NCBI RefSeq assembly: GCF_006716095.1 | Contig: NZ_VFOK01000001.1 | Span: 1,271,375 to 1,335,374, forward strand | Source of the DNA: Barrientosiimonas humi | GTDB lineage: Bacteria > Actinomycetota > Actinomycetes > Actinomycetales > Dermatophilaceae | DNA length: 64,000 bases | Direction of reading: 5' to 3' | In this document: positions 1 through 8,679 of the stretch, one piece after another | Numbering within the stretch: position 1 is the stretch's first letter | How the letters are laid out: each line of letters opens with the position of its first letter | The notes under the pieces: model-generated | What the model saw: only the letters and a program-made list of their open reading frames with translations | Told to the model about the DNA's origin: nothing | The model's database searches: none | Program-made: the position numbers and the translations under genes

Positions 1-1386
1 CTCGTCGTGCTGGTCTCGACCGTGCCGATCGTCGTGACGGTGCTGCGCAACCAGACGGAATACACCCGCCTGTCGCGACTGTCGCAGGACCAGACCGGCG
101 ACGTCGCGAGCACCGTCGAGGAGAGCGCGCTCGGGCTGCGCGTCATCAAGGCGTTCGGCCGCGACGAGCACGCCTACGGCACGTTCGACCGGCGGGCGCG
201 CACCCTGTTCGACACCCAGATCGACAAGGTCAACCTCAAGGCGCGCTTCTGGACGCTGCTGGAGATCATCCCCAACGCGACCCTGATCATCGTGCTCGGG
301 CTGGGCGCGGTCGCCGTGGGTCAGGGCCGGGTCACGCTCGGCACCCTGGTCGCCTTCATCACGATGATGCTCTCGCTGGTCTGGCCGATCTCCTCGCTGG
401 GCTTCCTGCTGTCGATGACCCAGGAGTCGATGACCGCGGCCGACCGCATCGTGCAGGTCTTCGACGAGGAGCGCACCATCGACGACGGCGACCGCGAGCT
501 CGCCGCGCCGCAGGGCCACCTGCGCCTGGAGAACGTCGGGTTCCGCTTCCCCGACGCACGGCCCGACGAGTGGACGCTGCGCGGGGTCGACCTCGACCTG
601 CAGCCCGGCGAGACGGTCGCGCTCGTCGGCGCGACCGGGTCGGGCAAGTCGCTGCTCACCGCGCTCGTGCCGCGCCTGTACGACGTCACCGAGGGGCGCA
701 TCCTGCTCGACGGCGTCGACATCCGCGACCTGACGCTGCCCTCGCTGCGCAGCGCTGTCGCCACCGCGTTCGAGGACCCGACGCTGTTCTCGATGTCGGT
801 GCGCGAGAACCTCACGCTCGGCCGGCCCGACGCCACCGACGCCGAGGTCGAGCAGGCGATCGAGGTCGCCCAGGCCCACTTCGTGCACGAGCTGCCGTAC
901 GGCCTCGACACCCGCATCGGCGAGCAGGGCATGAGCCTGTCCGGCGGTCAGCGGCAGCGGCTCTCGCTGGCCCGCGCGGTGCTCGCCCAGCCGGCCGTCA
1001 TCGTGCTCGACGACACCCTGTCGGCGCTCGACGTGCACACCGAGGCGCTGGTCGAGGCCTCGCTGCGCAGCGTGCTCGCGCACGTCACCGGCATCGTCGT
1101 CGCCCACCGCGCCTCCACCGTGCTGCTCGCCGACAAGGTCGCGCTGCTCGAGCGCGGCACGATCACCCACGTCGGCACGCACGCCGAGCTGCTCGCGACG
1201 GTCCCGGCCTATCGCCACCTGCTGGCCGCAGACGGTGACGAGCGACCAGCCGAGGGCGCTGGCTGGCACGACCACGAGGGCGACACCCGCGCCGCGGTCG
1301 AGCGGTCCGTCGACCGGGCCGTCCGCGACGACGAGGGCGACGCCGCGGCCGACGTCGACTGCGACCTCGAGGAGCTGCGCCGATGA
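1..1386 (+). CDS. ABC exporter subunit 1 (TMD-NBD half-transporter), 5' end cut by window edge
   Basis: This is the C-terminal 460 or so residues of a fused permease-ATPase half-transporter; the reading frame is open to base 1, so the true start lies upstream. The visible part has the last membrane helices (about bases 250-450) and a full nucleotide-binding domain with Walker A GATGSGKS, signature LSGGQ (about 935-949) and H-loop VVAHR. The Walker B ends LDDT, so the catalytic Glu is replaced by Asp, which marks a degenerate ATP site in heterodimeric exporters. The next gene overlaps by 4 bp (ATGA) and supplies the complementary half. By family it exports drugs or lipids at the plasma membrane; the substrate is unknown. 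The tail after the ATPase is Asp/Glu/Arg-rich. Confidence 0.93.
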   Translation, partial: LVVLVSTVPIVVTVLRNQTEYTRLSRLSQDQTGDVASTVEESALGLRVIKAFGRDEHAYGTFDRRARTLFDTQIDKVNLKARFWTLLEIIPNATLIIVLGLGAVAVGQGRVTLGTLVAFITMMLSLVWPISSLGFLLSMTQESMTAADRIVQVFDEERTIDDGDRELAAPQGHLRLENVGFRFPDARPDEWTLRGVDLDLQPGETVALVGATGSGKSLLTALVPRLYDVTEGRILLDGVDIRDLTLPSLRSAVATAFEDPTLFSMSVRENLTLGRPDATDAEVEQAIEVAQAHFVHELPYGLDTRIGEQGMSLSGGQRQRLSLARAVLAQPAVIVLDDTLSALDVHTEALVEASLRSVLAHVTGIVVAHRASTVLLADKVALLERGTITHVGTHAELLATVPAYRHLLAADGDERPAEGAGWHDHEGDTRAAVERSVDRAVRDDEGDAAADVDCDLEELRR

Positions 1387-3284
1387 GCCAGAGCACCCGC
1401 GACGAGGTCGAGCGCGACGCCGACGACCGGGCCACCGACGCCGACGAGGCGACCGCCCCGCCCGACCGCATCGAGCGCTGGCGCGGCCGGCTCGACGAGC
1501 CGAGCGACGACGTCGCCGGCGACGAGGCGGCCCCGCGGCGCAGCGAGGCCAAGCGCCTGCTCGTCGACCTGCTGCGCCCCTACCGCAGGGTGCTCGCCCT
1601 GCTGATGGTGGTCGTCGTCCTCGAGAACGCCGCCCGGCTCTCGGTGCCCAAGCTGGTGCAGCTCGGCATCGACAACGGCGTGCCGCCGCTGCAGCGCAGC
1701 GACGACGCGGGCCCGCTGCTCACCGTCGTCGGCGTGCTGGTCGGGGCCGTCGTGGTCCAGGCCGTCACCCGGGTGATCTTCCTGCGCCAGTCCGGCCGCA
1801 TCGGCCAGGAGATCCTGCTCGAGGTGCGCCGCCGGCTGTTCAAGCACTTCCAGCGCCTCGACATCGGCTTCCATGACCGCTACACCTCCGGCCGGGTCGT
1901 GAGCCGGTCGACCAGCGACGTCGAGGCCATCCAGGAGATGACCGACAGCGGGTTCGACGGGCTGATCACCGCGGTGCTCACCATGGTCGGCACCGCCGTG
2001 CTGCTGCTCACCCTCGACTGGCAGCTGGGTCTGGTCTGCCTGCTGGGCTTCCCGGTGCTGATCCTGCTCGTGCGCTGGTTCAGCCGCGAGTCGACCCGCA
2101 CCTACCGCACGGTCCGCGAGACCGCCGCGCTGGTGATCGTGCACTTCGTCGAGACGATGACCGGCGTGCGGGCCGTCCAGGCCTACCGCCGCGAGCGGCG
2201 CAACCAGGACATCTTCGAAGACGTCGCCACCCGCTACCAGCTCGCCAACGAGCGGGTGTTCCGGCTGTTCGCCATCTTCATGCCCTCGATCAAGCTCGTC
2301 GGCAACATCACCACCGGCATCGTGATCCTCTACGGCGGCTGGCGGGTCTTCCACGGCGAGATGACCATCGGCGTGCTCACCGCGTTCCTGCTCTACCTGC
2401 GGATGTTCTTCGAGCCGATGCAGGAGGTGAGCCAGTTCTACAACACGTTCCAGTCGGCCACCTCCGCGCTGGAGAAGATCGCCGGCGTGCTGGCCCAGGA
2501 GCCGGCCGTGCGTGACCCCGAGCAGCCGCGCGAGATCGCCGGCGTGCGGGGCGCCGTGCGGTTCGAGGGCGCCGAGTTCGGCTATGTCGAGGACCGCCCC
2601 GTGCTGCCGCACCTCGACCTCGACATCCCGGCCGGTCAGACGATCGCGCTGGTGGGGGCGACCGGCGCCGGCAAGACCACGATCGCCAAGCTCATGGCCC
2701 GGTTCTACGACCCCACCGCCGGCCGGGTCACCCTCGACGGCGTCGACCTGCGCGACCTGTCCCAGGCGACCCTGCGCCAGCACGTCGTGATGGTGACCCA
2801 GGAGAACGTCATGTTCGAGGGCACCGTCGCCGACAACATCCGGTTCGGCCGGCCCGACGCGAGCGACGAGCAGGTGCGCGCCGCGGCCCGGGCCGTCGGC
2901 GCCGACACCTTCGTCGAGGCGCTGCCGCAGGGGTACGACACCGACGTCGCCAAGCGCGGCGGGCGGCTGTCGGCGGGTCAGCGCCAGCTGGTGGCGTTCG
3001 CCCGCGCGTTCCTCGCCGACCCCGCCGTGCTGATCCTCGACGAGGCGACCTCCAGTCTCGACGTGCCGAGCGAGCGGCTGGTGCAGCGGGCCCTGGAGAC
3101 CGTGCTGGCCGACCGCACGGCGCTGATCATCGCCCACCGGCTGTCCACCGTCGAGGTCGCCGACCGGGTGCTCGTGCTCGACCGCGGCCGGGTCGTCGAG
3201 GACGGCTCGCCGCAGGAGCTCGTCGGGCAGTCCGGCGGCCGCTACGCCGCGCTGCACGACGCCTGGACGGAGTCGCTCGCGTAG
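1383..3284 (+). CDS. ABC exporter subunit 2 (TMD-NBD half-transporter)
   Basis: A 633-residue fused ABC half-transporter, translationally coupled to the preceding subunit. A charged cytoplasmic extension of about 60 residues comes first, then a six-helix exporter domain, then an ATPase with Walker A GATGAGKT, Walker B LILDEATSSLD and H-loop IIAHR. Its signature reads LSAGQ rather than LSGGQ. Together with the LDDT Walker B of subunit 1 this gives one consensus and one degenerate ATP site, as in TmrAB- or BmrCD-type heterodimers. The substrate cannot be read from sequence. A GC palindrome CGGCCGCGCGGCCG follows the stop codon and may help end transcription. Confidence 0.95.
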   Translation: MSQSTRDEVERDADDRATDADEATAPPDRIERWRGRLDEPSDDVAGDEAAPRRSEAKRLLVDLLRPYRRVLALLMVVVVLENAARLSVPKLVQLGIDNGVPPLQRSDDAGPLLTVVGVLVGAVVVQAVTRVIFLRQSGRIGQEILLEVRRRLFKHFQRLDIGFHDRYTSGRVVSRSTSDVEAIQEMTDSGFDGLITAVLTMVGTAVLLLTLDWQLGLVCLLGFPVLILLVRWFSRESTRTYRTVRETAALVIVHFVETMTGVRAVQAYRRERRNQDIFEDVATRYQLANERVFRLFAIFMPSIKLVGNITTGIVILYGGWRVFHGEMTIGVLTAFLLYLRMFFEPMQEVSQFYNTFQSATSALEKIAGVLAQEPAVRDPEQPREIAGVRGAVRFEGAEFGYVEDRPVLPHLDLDIPAGQTIALVGATGAGKTTIAKLMARFYDPTAGRVTLDGVDLRDLSQATLRQHVVMVTQENVMFEGTVADNIRFGRPDASDEQVRAAARAVGADTFVEALPQGYDTDVAKRGGRLSAGQRQLVAFARAFLADPAVLILDEATSSLDVPSERLVQRALETVLADRTALIIAHRLSTVEVADRVLVLDRGRVVEDGSPQELVGQSGGRYAALHDAWTESLA

Positions 3285-3302
3285 CGGCCGCGCGGCCGGC
3301 CC

Positions 3303-4547
3303 TCAGGCTCCGGCGAGGTGCGCCGGGTCGGGCAGCTTGTCGGTGCCGAAGAGCCGCTGCGCGTTGCGGCCGAGGATGTTGTCGCGCGCGGTCTCCGACA
3401 ACCCGTCGATCGTCATGATCCGGGCCGGCGGGTCGAAGTCCCAGTGCGGCCAGTCCGAGGAGTAGAGCAAGGTCTGCTCGGCGTTCATCATGTCGAGCGT
3501 CTGGCGCAGCGCCTGCGGGTGGCTCACCTCCAGCGGCTGCGTCGTGTAGTACATCTCGCGCATGTACTCGCTGGGGAACTTCTCCAGCAGCGGAGCGTCC
3601 GAGACGCGCAGCAGGTACTCGTGGTCGAGCCGCTGCATGAGGAACGGGATCCACGCCAGGCCGCTCTCGATCCAGATGACGTCGAGGCCGGGGAAGCGCT
3701 CCGGCAGCCCGTTGAACAGCCAGTTGGACAGGTGCGTCATGTTGCACGTCACGAACGACATGGCGTGCACCGCGGTGAACCTGTTCATCGTCTTGGTCCA
3801 GGAGTCGCCCCAGTTGGGACCGGCGTGGAAGCCCAGCGGCATGCCGTGCTTCTCCAGCTCGGCGTAGACCGGCATGTAGGCGTTCTCGTGGACGCTGAAG
3901 AAGCGCTGGCTCGTGATGAGGAAGCCCAGCACGCCCGGGTGGTCGTGGTAGAGCCGGATCGTCTCGATCGCCGCGTCCGGGTCGGTGATCGGCAGGCCCA
4001 GCATCGTCTTGATCCGCGGGTCGCGGCCGAGCACCTTCTCGGTGAACCACTTGTTGTACGCCATGATCAGCGCGGTCGCGATGCGCGGGCTCGGGTGCAT
4101 CCCGATGCCGAGCATCGTCTGCGGGAAGACCACCTGGTAGTCGATCCCGAGCGCGTCGATCGCCCGCTCGGTCACGGTGTAGGACTGTCCCTCACCCTCC
4201 GGCACCGGCTCGCGCCGCTCGGGGGCGTGCGGGATGCGTCCGCCGACCTCCTGGAAGCGCAGGCCCGGCATGTCGGCGGTCAGGGCGAACTCGCGCGCAC
4301 CCGACACCGACTCGGCGATCCCGCGGCCGTAGTCGCGCAGCACCTCGTCGTCGAGGTTGCCGAGCACCTCGTCCCACTCGAGGATCTCCTCGTGGTGGGA
4401 GTCGATGTCGACGATCAACCGGTCGCGCAGCCCGAAGGTCTCGATGTCCCTGGTCGCGTTGCGCAGGATCTCCCGGGTGTCGCTGCTGAAGTCCAGCTGC
4501 TGCACGGGGTGCCGGGTCACCCGGGGCTGGTCGGCCGTCGTGCTCAT
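3303..4547 (-). CDS. Amidohydrolase-2 family metal-dependent hydrolase/decarboxylase
   Basis: A 414-residue TIM-barrel amidohydrolase of the group that includes gamma-resorcylate and ACMS decarboxylases. The likely metal ligands are visible: DIDSHH near residues 47-52, HAG near 241 and SSDWPH near 363-368. By family it would decarboxylate or hydrolyse a small aromatic or cyclic acid. It is last in a three-gene operon with a 106-residue protein (ATGA overlap) and a Rieske ferredoxin-like protein, opposite an AraC-type regulator. That context suggests catabolism of an unidentified compound, which is inference. The substrate is unknown. Confidence 0.88.
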   Translation of the reverse strand: MSTTADQPRVTRHPVQQLDFSSDTREILRNATRDIETFGLRDRLIVDIDSHHEEILEWDEVLGNLDDEVLRDYGRGIAESVSGAREFALTADMPGLRFQEVGGRIPHAPERREPVPEGEGQSYTVTERAIDALGIDYQVVFPQTMLGIGMHPSPRIATALIMAYNKWFTEKVLGRDPRIKTMLGLPITDPDAAIETIRLYHDHPGVLGFLITSQRFFSVHENAYMPVYAELEKHGMPLGFHAGPNWGDSWTKTMNRFTAVHAMSFVTCNMTHLSNWLFNGLPERFPGLDVIWIESGLAWIPFLMQRLDHEYLLRVSDAPLLEKFPSEYMREMYYTTQPLEVSHPQALRQTLDMMNAEQTLLYSSDWPHWDFDPPARIMTIDGLSETARDNILGRNAQRLFGTDKLPDPAHLAGA

Positions 4548-4864
4548 GCTGCTCCTTCCCCGGTCTGGCTCTGCCAGAGCGTCAGGTCGAAGGTGTTCAG
4601 GTTCTCCGCGTCCATCAGCGCGGTGATCAGGGCGACCGCGTTGGTCGCGGTCAGCCCCTCGGTCGCGACCGGCACCTTCCCGCCCGAGGCCTGGCAGGCG
4701 CCGGCATAGATCCGGGCGGTGTCGGTGACCAGCCGCGACAGGGCGTCGGGCGTCAGGGCGAGGGGCTCGCCGGCCTGGACCCGCTCCACCAGGGCGTGCA
4801 GCCGGTCGATGTGGTCGACCAGCTCGGTCGACGGTTCGGTGGTGGTGGTCTCAGACGTGGACAC
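4544..4864 (-). CDS. Small protein of unknown function within the Rieske-amidohydrolase operon
   Basis: A 106-residue soluble protein that I do not recognise. It has a Ser/Thr/Glu-rich start, then a helical region (about residues 15-55) and a C-terminal segment ending in DLTLWQSQTGEG. There is no signal peptide or membrane helix. It overlaps the Rieske gene upstream by 14 bp and the amidohydrolase downstream by 4 bp, so the three are almost certainly translated from one mRNA. It could be a small subunit or chaperone of a multicomponent enzyme; nothing in its own sequence proves this. Confidence 0.8.
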   Translation of the reverse strand: MSTSETTTTEPSTELVDHIDRLHALVERVQAGEPLALTPDALSRLVTDTARIYAGACQASGGKVPVATEGLTATNAVALITALMDAENLNTFDLTLWQSQTGEGAA

Positions 4865-5228
4865 GGATGTGCCCTCCTTCCTCGGTGACCTCGACCGGGC
4901 TCAGCGCCACGGCGGCGGTCGAGGCGTGCTGACCCGTGGTGATGACGAACTCCGCCCCGTGCCAGGGGCAGACGAGATGCATCTCGCTGCGGTCGTACTC
5001 CATGCCCTTGGCGAGGTGGTCCTCGATGCGCTCGCGCACCTTGGGCATGATCCGGCCCTGGCAGACCGGCCCTCCCTGGTGCGGGCAGACGTTGTCGTAG
5101 GCGTACAGCCGGCCCTCGACCCGGAAGATGCCGATGGTGCGGTCGTCGACGTCGACGACCAGGCGGCCCAGCTCCGGGACGTCGGACGAGACGCCGACGT
5201 CGACGCCGGCACTCCGTGTCCTGCTCAT
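4851..5228 (-). CDS. Rieske [2Fe-2S] ferredoxin-like protein
   Basis: A 125-residue single-domain Rieske protein. The cluster ligands are CPH (residues 48-50) and CPWH (87-90). The insertion between the two loops is longer than usual (about 36 residues, charged, helical). By family it carries single electrons, often to an oxygenase or reductase. It is the first gene of the operon with the 106-aa protein and the amidohydrolase; no oxygenase large subunit is adjacent. A palindrome TTGACA-C-TGTCAA lies about 30 bp upstream, between it and the divergent AraC gene. Confidence 0.9.
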   Translation of the reverse strand: MSRTRSAGVDVGVSSDVPELGRLVVDVDDRTIGIFRVEGRLYAYDNVCPHQGGPVCQGRIMPKVRERIEDHLAKGMEYDRSEMHLVCPWHGAEFVITTGQHASTAAVALSPVEVTEEGGHIRVHV

Positions 5229-5258
5229 GCGCGCTCCTCTCGTTGCTCGGCGTTATTG

Positions 5259-5271
5259 TTGACACTGTCAA
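5259..5271. promoter_or_regulatory. Palindromic operator between Rieske operon and AraC-type regulator
   Basis: TTGACA-C-TGTCAA is a perfect 13-bp inverted repeat, flanked by a second imperfect pair (CGTTATTG and CAATAAACG). It sits in the 77-bp gap between two divergent genes, so it could be read in both directions. It is a candidate binding site for the adjacent regulator, but AraC proteins usually bind direct repeats, so a different regulator is also possible. Confidence 0.5.
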
Positions 5272-5305
5272 TAAACGCCGGTGCGAGCGTCGGAGCGAGG
5301 TCGAG

Positions 5306-6172
5306 ATGGGACCGGTGATGGTAGAAACGCGCGGCGGCCGGGACGACCTGGGGATCGCCGTGGTCCGGCTGGGGCGCGACCTGGGGGAGCCGGTGGCGCA
5401 GGTGCTGCCCGAGCGGCTCGCGACGCACGAGCTGATCCTGGTGCTCGAGGGCGCCGGCTCGGTGGAGGTCGACCGCACCGAGCACGCCTGCGGCCCGGGC
5501 ACGGTGCTGCTCGTGCGTCCGGGGCAGGTGCAGCGGGTGGCCACGGTGTCGGACGGCCGGCCGGAGTGGCGCGAGGCGATCGCCGTGCGGTTCGCCGGCA
5601 GCTTCCCGCGCAGCGTGTCGATCAGCCTGCCGGACGTCGCCGACGAGGCCTTCGGTGCCCGTCGGTGGAACCTGACCGGGCGCGAGCTGGAGACGGTCGG
5701 CGCCGGCTTCGCCTGCCTGGCCGAGGAGTACGCCCGGGTCGGCGACGACGCGAGCGGCACCTCGGTCGAGCTGCTCCGGCTGACCCTCACCTCGGTGCTG
5801 CTGCGGCTCACCCGGGTGCGCAGCGAGGAGACCGGCGCGGGCTCGCTCTCCCCGGGCTACCACGCCTTCCGGCGCGAGCTGGAGCGGTCGTACGCCACCG
5901 TGCACACCACGAAGGCCTACGCCGACCGGCTGGGCTTCTCGCCCCGCGCGCTCAACGAGGTCTGCCGCGCCGCCGCGGGCCACACCGCCAAGGAGCTGAT
6001 CGACGCGCGCATCGTGCTGGAGGCGCAGCGGCTGCTGGCCGACACCGACCTGCCGGTCGCCGCGATCGGGCGGCGGCTCGGCTACGATGAGGCCACCAAC
6101 TTCGGGAAGTTCTTCCTGCGCTGCACCGGCACGACACCGGGGGAGTTCCGGCGCCGGCTGGCGCCACGCTGA
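5306..6172 (+). CDS. AraC-family transcriptional regulator with cupin-like sensor domain
   Basis: A 288-residue regulator. The N-terminal half reads like a cupin (AraC-binding) sensor: LILVLEGAGSVEV, a Pro-Gly turn VRPGQVQRV, then mixed strands. The C-terminal 100 residues hold the two helix-turn-helix units ending GTTPGEFRRRL, the usual AraC close. I chose ATG 5306 because it follows GCGAGG; a longer frame from 5216 would run through the divergent promoter, and ATG 5318 is an alternative. It is divergent to the Rieske/amidohydrolase operon and is its likely regulator. Confidence 0.88.
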   Translation: MGPVMVETRGGRDDLGIAVVRLGRDLGEPVAQVLPERLATHELILVLEGAGSVEVDRTEHACGPGTVLLVRPGQVQRVATVSDGRPEWREAIAVRFAGSFPRSVSISLPDVADEAFGARRWNLTGRELETVGAGFACLAEEYARVGDDASGTSVELLRLTLTSVLLRLTRVRSEETGAGSLSPGYHAFRRELERSYATVHTTKAYADRLGFSPRALNEVCRAAAGHTAKELIDARIVLEAQRLLADTDLPVAAIGRRLGYDEATNFGKFFLRCTGTTPGEFRRRLAPR

Positions 6173-6193
6173 GCGCGAGCGGCGCCGGGGGCC

Positions 6194-7183
6194 TCAGGCC
6201 TCCAGGAGGCCGCGCTCCTCGTGGGCGGTCAGACCCGCGCGGCGCGGACGGCCCGGGCCGTGCCGCAGCTCCCAGGCGAGCACGTCGGCCACGGTCTCGG
6301 CGAGCGGCCGGCGGCGCAGGCCCAGCGCGGGTGCCCGGTCGCCGCGCCGGGCGGTGAACCCGGCGTAGTCGGGCAGCGGCAGCCACAGCGGCAGCGACCG
6401 CGGCCCCATCCACGGGGCCACCTCGTGCTCGGCGAGCCACTCGGGGGAGCGCGCCACCACCGGTCCCTGGTGGCCGGTGACCTCGCGCACCAGGCTCAGG
6501 TAGTCGGGGAGGCGCACCTGCTCGCCGACCGCGTCGACCACCCCGCTGACCTGCCGCTCGGCCGCCTCGACGAGCCAGGCCGCCAGGTCGCGCACGTCGA
6601 GCTGCTGGGTCACCAGGTCGGGGGAGTCGGGAACCAGCACCGAACCGTCGTCGGTGGCCGGATGGGCAAAACGCAACGGCCAGTAGCCCGTTCGGCCACT
6701 GACGTCACCCGGTCCGGCGATGAGACCGGCGCGCGCGACGAGCACCCGGTCCGCGCCCAGCGTCGCGAGCAGGTGCTGCTCGGCGGCCACCTTGCCCTCG
6801 GCGTAGCGCTCCTCGGTCCACCGCTCGTCGGGCGACAGGGCCGGGCGCAGCTGCGCCGACTCGTCGGCGCCGGGGGTGCGCTCGTCGGCGTAGACGCTGC
6901 TGGTCGAGACGAAGACCCAGTGGCCCGCCCGCGAGGAGAGCGCCTCGGTCGCGGTGCGCACGTGCTGCGGGTCGCGCGCGACGTCGACGACGGCGTCGAA
7001 CGCGCCGGTGAGGCCGGCGTACCCCTCGACCGCGTCGCGGTCGCCGCGCACCAGCGTGGCGCCCTCGGGCACCTGACCCGACTCGCCGCGCGCCAGGCAC
7101 ACCACCTCGTGCCCGCGGCGTAGCGCCTCGGCCGCCACCTGACCGCCCACCCACGCCGTGCCGCCCAGCACCAGAAGTCGCAT
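6194..7183 (-). CDS. NAD-dependent epimerase/dehydratase (extended SDR)
   Basis: A 329-residue Rossmann-fold protein. The N-terminus shows the dinucleotide motif LGGTAWVGGQ, then STSSVY (serine of the catalytic triad) and YAEGK (the YxxxK pair). These mark an active extended short-chain dehydrogenase that acts on a nucleotide sugar or a similar metabolite. The substrate is not evident. It stands alone, convergent with the AraC gene and divergent from pafA. Confidence 0.88.
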   Translation of the reverse strand: MRLLVLGGTAWVGGQVAAEALRRGHEVVCLARGESGQVPEGATLVRGDRDAVEGYAGLTGAFDAVVDVARDPQHVRTATEALSSRAGHWVFVSTSSVYADERTPGADESAQLRPALSPDERWTEERYAEGKVAAEQHLLATLGADRVLVARAGLIAGPGDVSGRTGYWPLRFAHPATDDGSVLVPDSPDLVTQQLDVRDLAAWLVEAAERQVSGVVDAVGEQVRLPDYLSLVREVTGHQGPVVARSPEWLAEHEVAPWMGPRSLPLWLPLPDYAGFTARRGDRAPALGLRRRPLAETVADVLAWELRHGPGRPRRAGLTAHEERGLLEA

Positions 7184-7244
7184 GGGCTCACCCGACCACA
7201 GCCGACACGGGTGGCGCCAGCGATCGGCCCGCGCGGACCGCGAC

Positions 7245-7250
7245 TAGAGT
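7245..7250 (+). promoter_or_regulatory. -10 element of a leaderless pafA transcript
   Basis: TAGAGT ends 6 nt before the pafA ATG, placing the transcription start at or beside the start codon. No -35 consensus is visible. pafA has no Shine-Dalgarno sequence, which agrees with leaderless translation. Confidence 0.6.
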
Positions 7251-7256
7251 CGTTGC

Positions 7257-8618
7257 ATGGAACGGCGGATCTTCGGCATCGAGAACGAGTACGGCGTCAC
7301 GTGCACGTTCCACGGGCAGCGCAGGCTGACGCCCGACGAGGTCGCCCGCTACCTCTTCCGCAAGGTCGTCAGCTGGGGCCGCTCCAGCAACGTGTTCCTC
7401 GGCAACGGCGCCCGGCTCTACCTCGACGTCGGCAGCCACCCGGAGTACGCCACGGCCGAGTGCGACGACGTGCACCAGCTGGTGGTCCACGACAAGGCGG
7501 GGGAGCGGATCATCGAGGGCCTCGTCGAGGACGCCCAGGCGCGCCTCGTCGACGAGGGCATCGAGGGCCAGATCTACGTCTTCAAGAACAACACCGACTC
7601 CGCGGGCAACTCCTACGGCTGCCACGAGAACTTCCTGATCTCGCGCAAGGGGGAGTTCCAGACGGTGAGCGACGTGCTCATCCCGTTCCTGGTCAGCCGG
7701 CAGATCACCTGCGGCTCGGGCAAGATCGCCATGCTCGGCCAGACACCGACGTACTGCGTGAGCCAGCGGGCCGACCACATCTGGGAGGGCGTCTCCAGCG
7801 CCACGACCCGCTCGCGGCCGATCATCAACACCCGCGACGAGCCGCACGCCGACGCCGAGCGCTATCGCCGGCTGCACGTCATCGTCGGCGACTCGAACAT
7901 GAGCGAGACCACGACGCTGCTCAAGGTCGGCTCGGCCCACCTGGTGCTGCGGATGATCGAGGACGGCGTCGTGATGCGCGACCTCACCCTGGAGAACCCG
8001 ATCCGGGCGATCCGCGAGATGAGCCACGACATCACCGGTCGCACGCCGGTGCGCCTCGCCAACGGCCGTGAGCTGTCGGCGCTGCAGCTGCAGACCGAGT
8101 ACTTCACCAAGGCGCGGGAGTACGTCGACCGCGAGGGGGTGACCGACAGCGTCACCAAGCAGGTGATGGACCTGTGGGAGCGCACCCTCACCGCCATCGA
8201 GACCGACCGGCTGAGCCTGGTCGACACCGAGATCGACTGGGTGATCAAGCACAAGCTGCTCGACTCCTACTCCCGCAAGCACGGGCTCTCGCTCGGCGAC
8301 CCGCGCATGCTGCAGCTCGACCTCGCCTACCACGACATCAACCGGCGGCGCGGGCTGTTCTACCTGCTGCAGCGCCGCGGCCAGGCCGCCCGGATCAGCA
8401 CCGACCTGGAGGTCTTCGAGGCCAAGACCTTCCCGCCGCAGACCACCCGGGCCAAGCTGCGCGGCGACTTCATCCGCGCGGCGCAGGCCAAGCGGCGCGA
8501 CTTCACCGTCGACTGGGTGCACCTGAAGCTCAACGACCAGGCCCAGCGCACGGTGCTGTGCAAGGACCCGTTCCAGGCGTCCGACCCGAGGGTGCAGCGG
8601 CTCGTCGACGGCATGTAG
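7257..8618 (+). CDS. pafA: Pup-protein ligase PafA
   Basis: A 453-residue enzyme that joins the prokaryotic ubiquitin-like protein Pup to lysines of target proteins, using ATP to activate the C-terminal glutamate of Pup. It begins [10 protein letters not shown], the glutamine-synthetase-like ATP site of this family, and carries [15 protein letters not shown] with the catalytic Asp region. Length matches the family. The FKBP genes, DUF3866 and pafBC downstream are the usual actinobacterial neighbours. The proteasome and pup genes are not in this window; in other actinobacteria they lie upstream. Confidence 0.98.
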   Translation: MERRIFGIENEYGVTCTFHGQRRLTPDEVARYLFRKVVSWGRSSNVFLGNGARLYLDVGSHPEYATAECDDVHQLVVHDKAGERIIEGLVEDAQARLVDEGIEGQIYVFKNNTDSAGNSYGCHENFLISRKGEFQTVSDVLIPFLVSRQITCGSGKIAMLGQTPTYCVSQRADHIWEGVSSATTRSRPIINTRDEPHADAERYRRLHVIVGDSNMSETTTLLKVGSAHLVLRMIEDGVVMRDLTLENPIRAIREMSHDITGRTPVRLANGRELSALQLQTEYFTKAREYVDREGVTDSVTKQVMDLWERTLTAIETDRLSLVDTEIDWVIKHKLLDSYSRKHGLSLGDPRMLQLDLAYHDINRRRGLFYLLQRRGQAARISTDLEVFEAKTFPPQTTRAKLRGDFIRAAQAKRRDFTVDWVHLKLNDQAQRTVLCKDPFQASDPRVQRLVDGM

Positions 8619-8679
8619 GGCCCGCACAGCCGCGGGGGTTAGTCTGAGCCGTCCTTCCGACGACGATGAGGTTTCCTTC

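Noticed and set aside
1209-3257. Very long minus-strand open frame opposite the ABC genes, and similar long frames elsewhere
   Set aside because: These are high-GC shadow frames: Arg/Ala/Gly/Pro-rich or with no domain, fully opposite well-supported genes.
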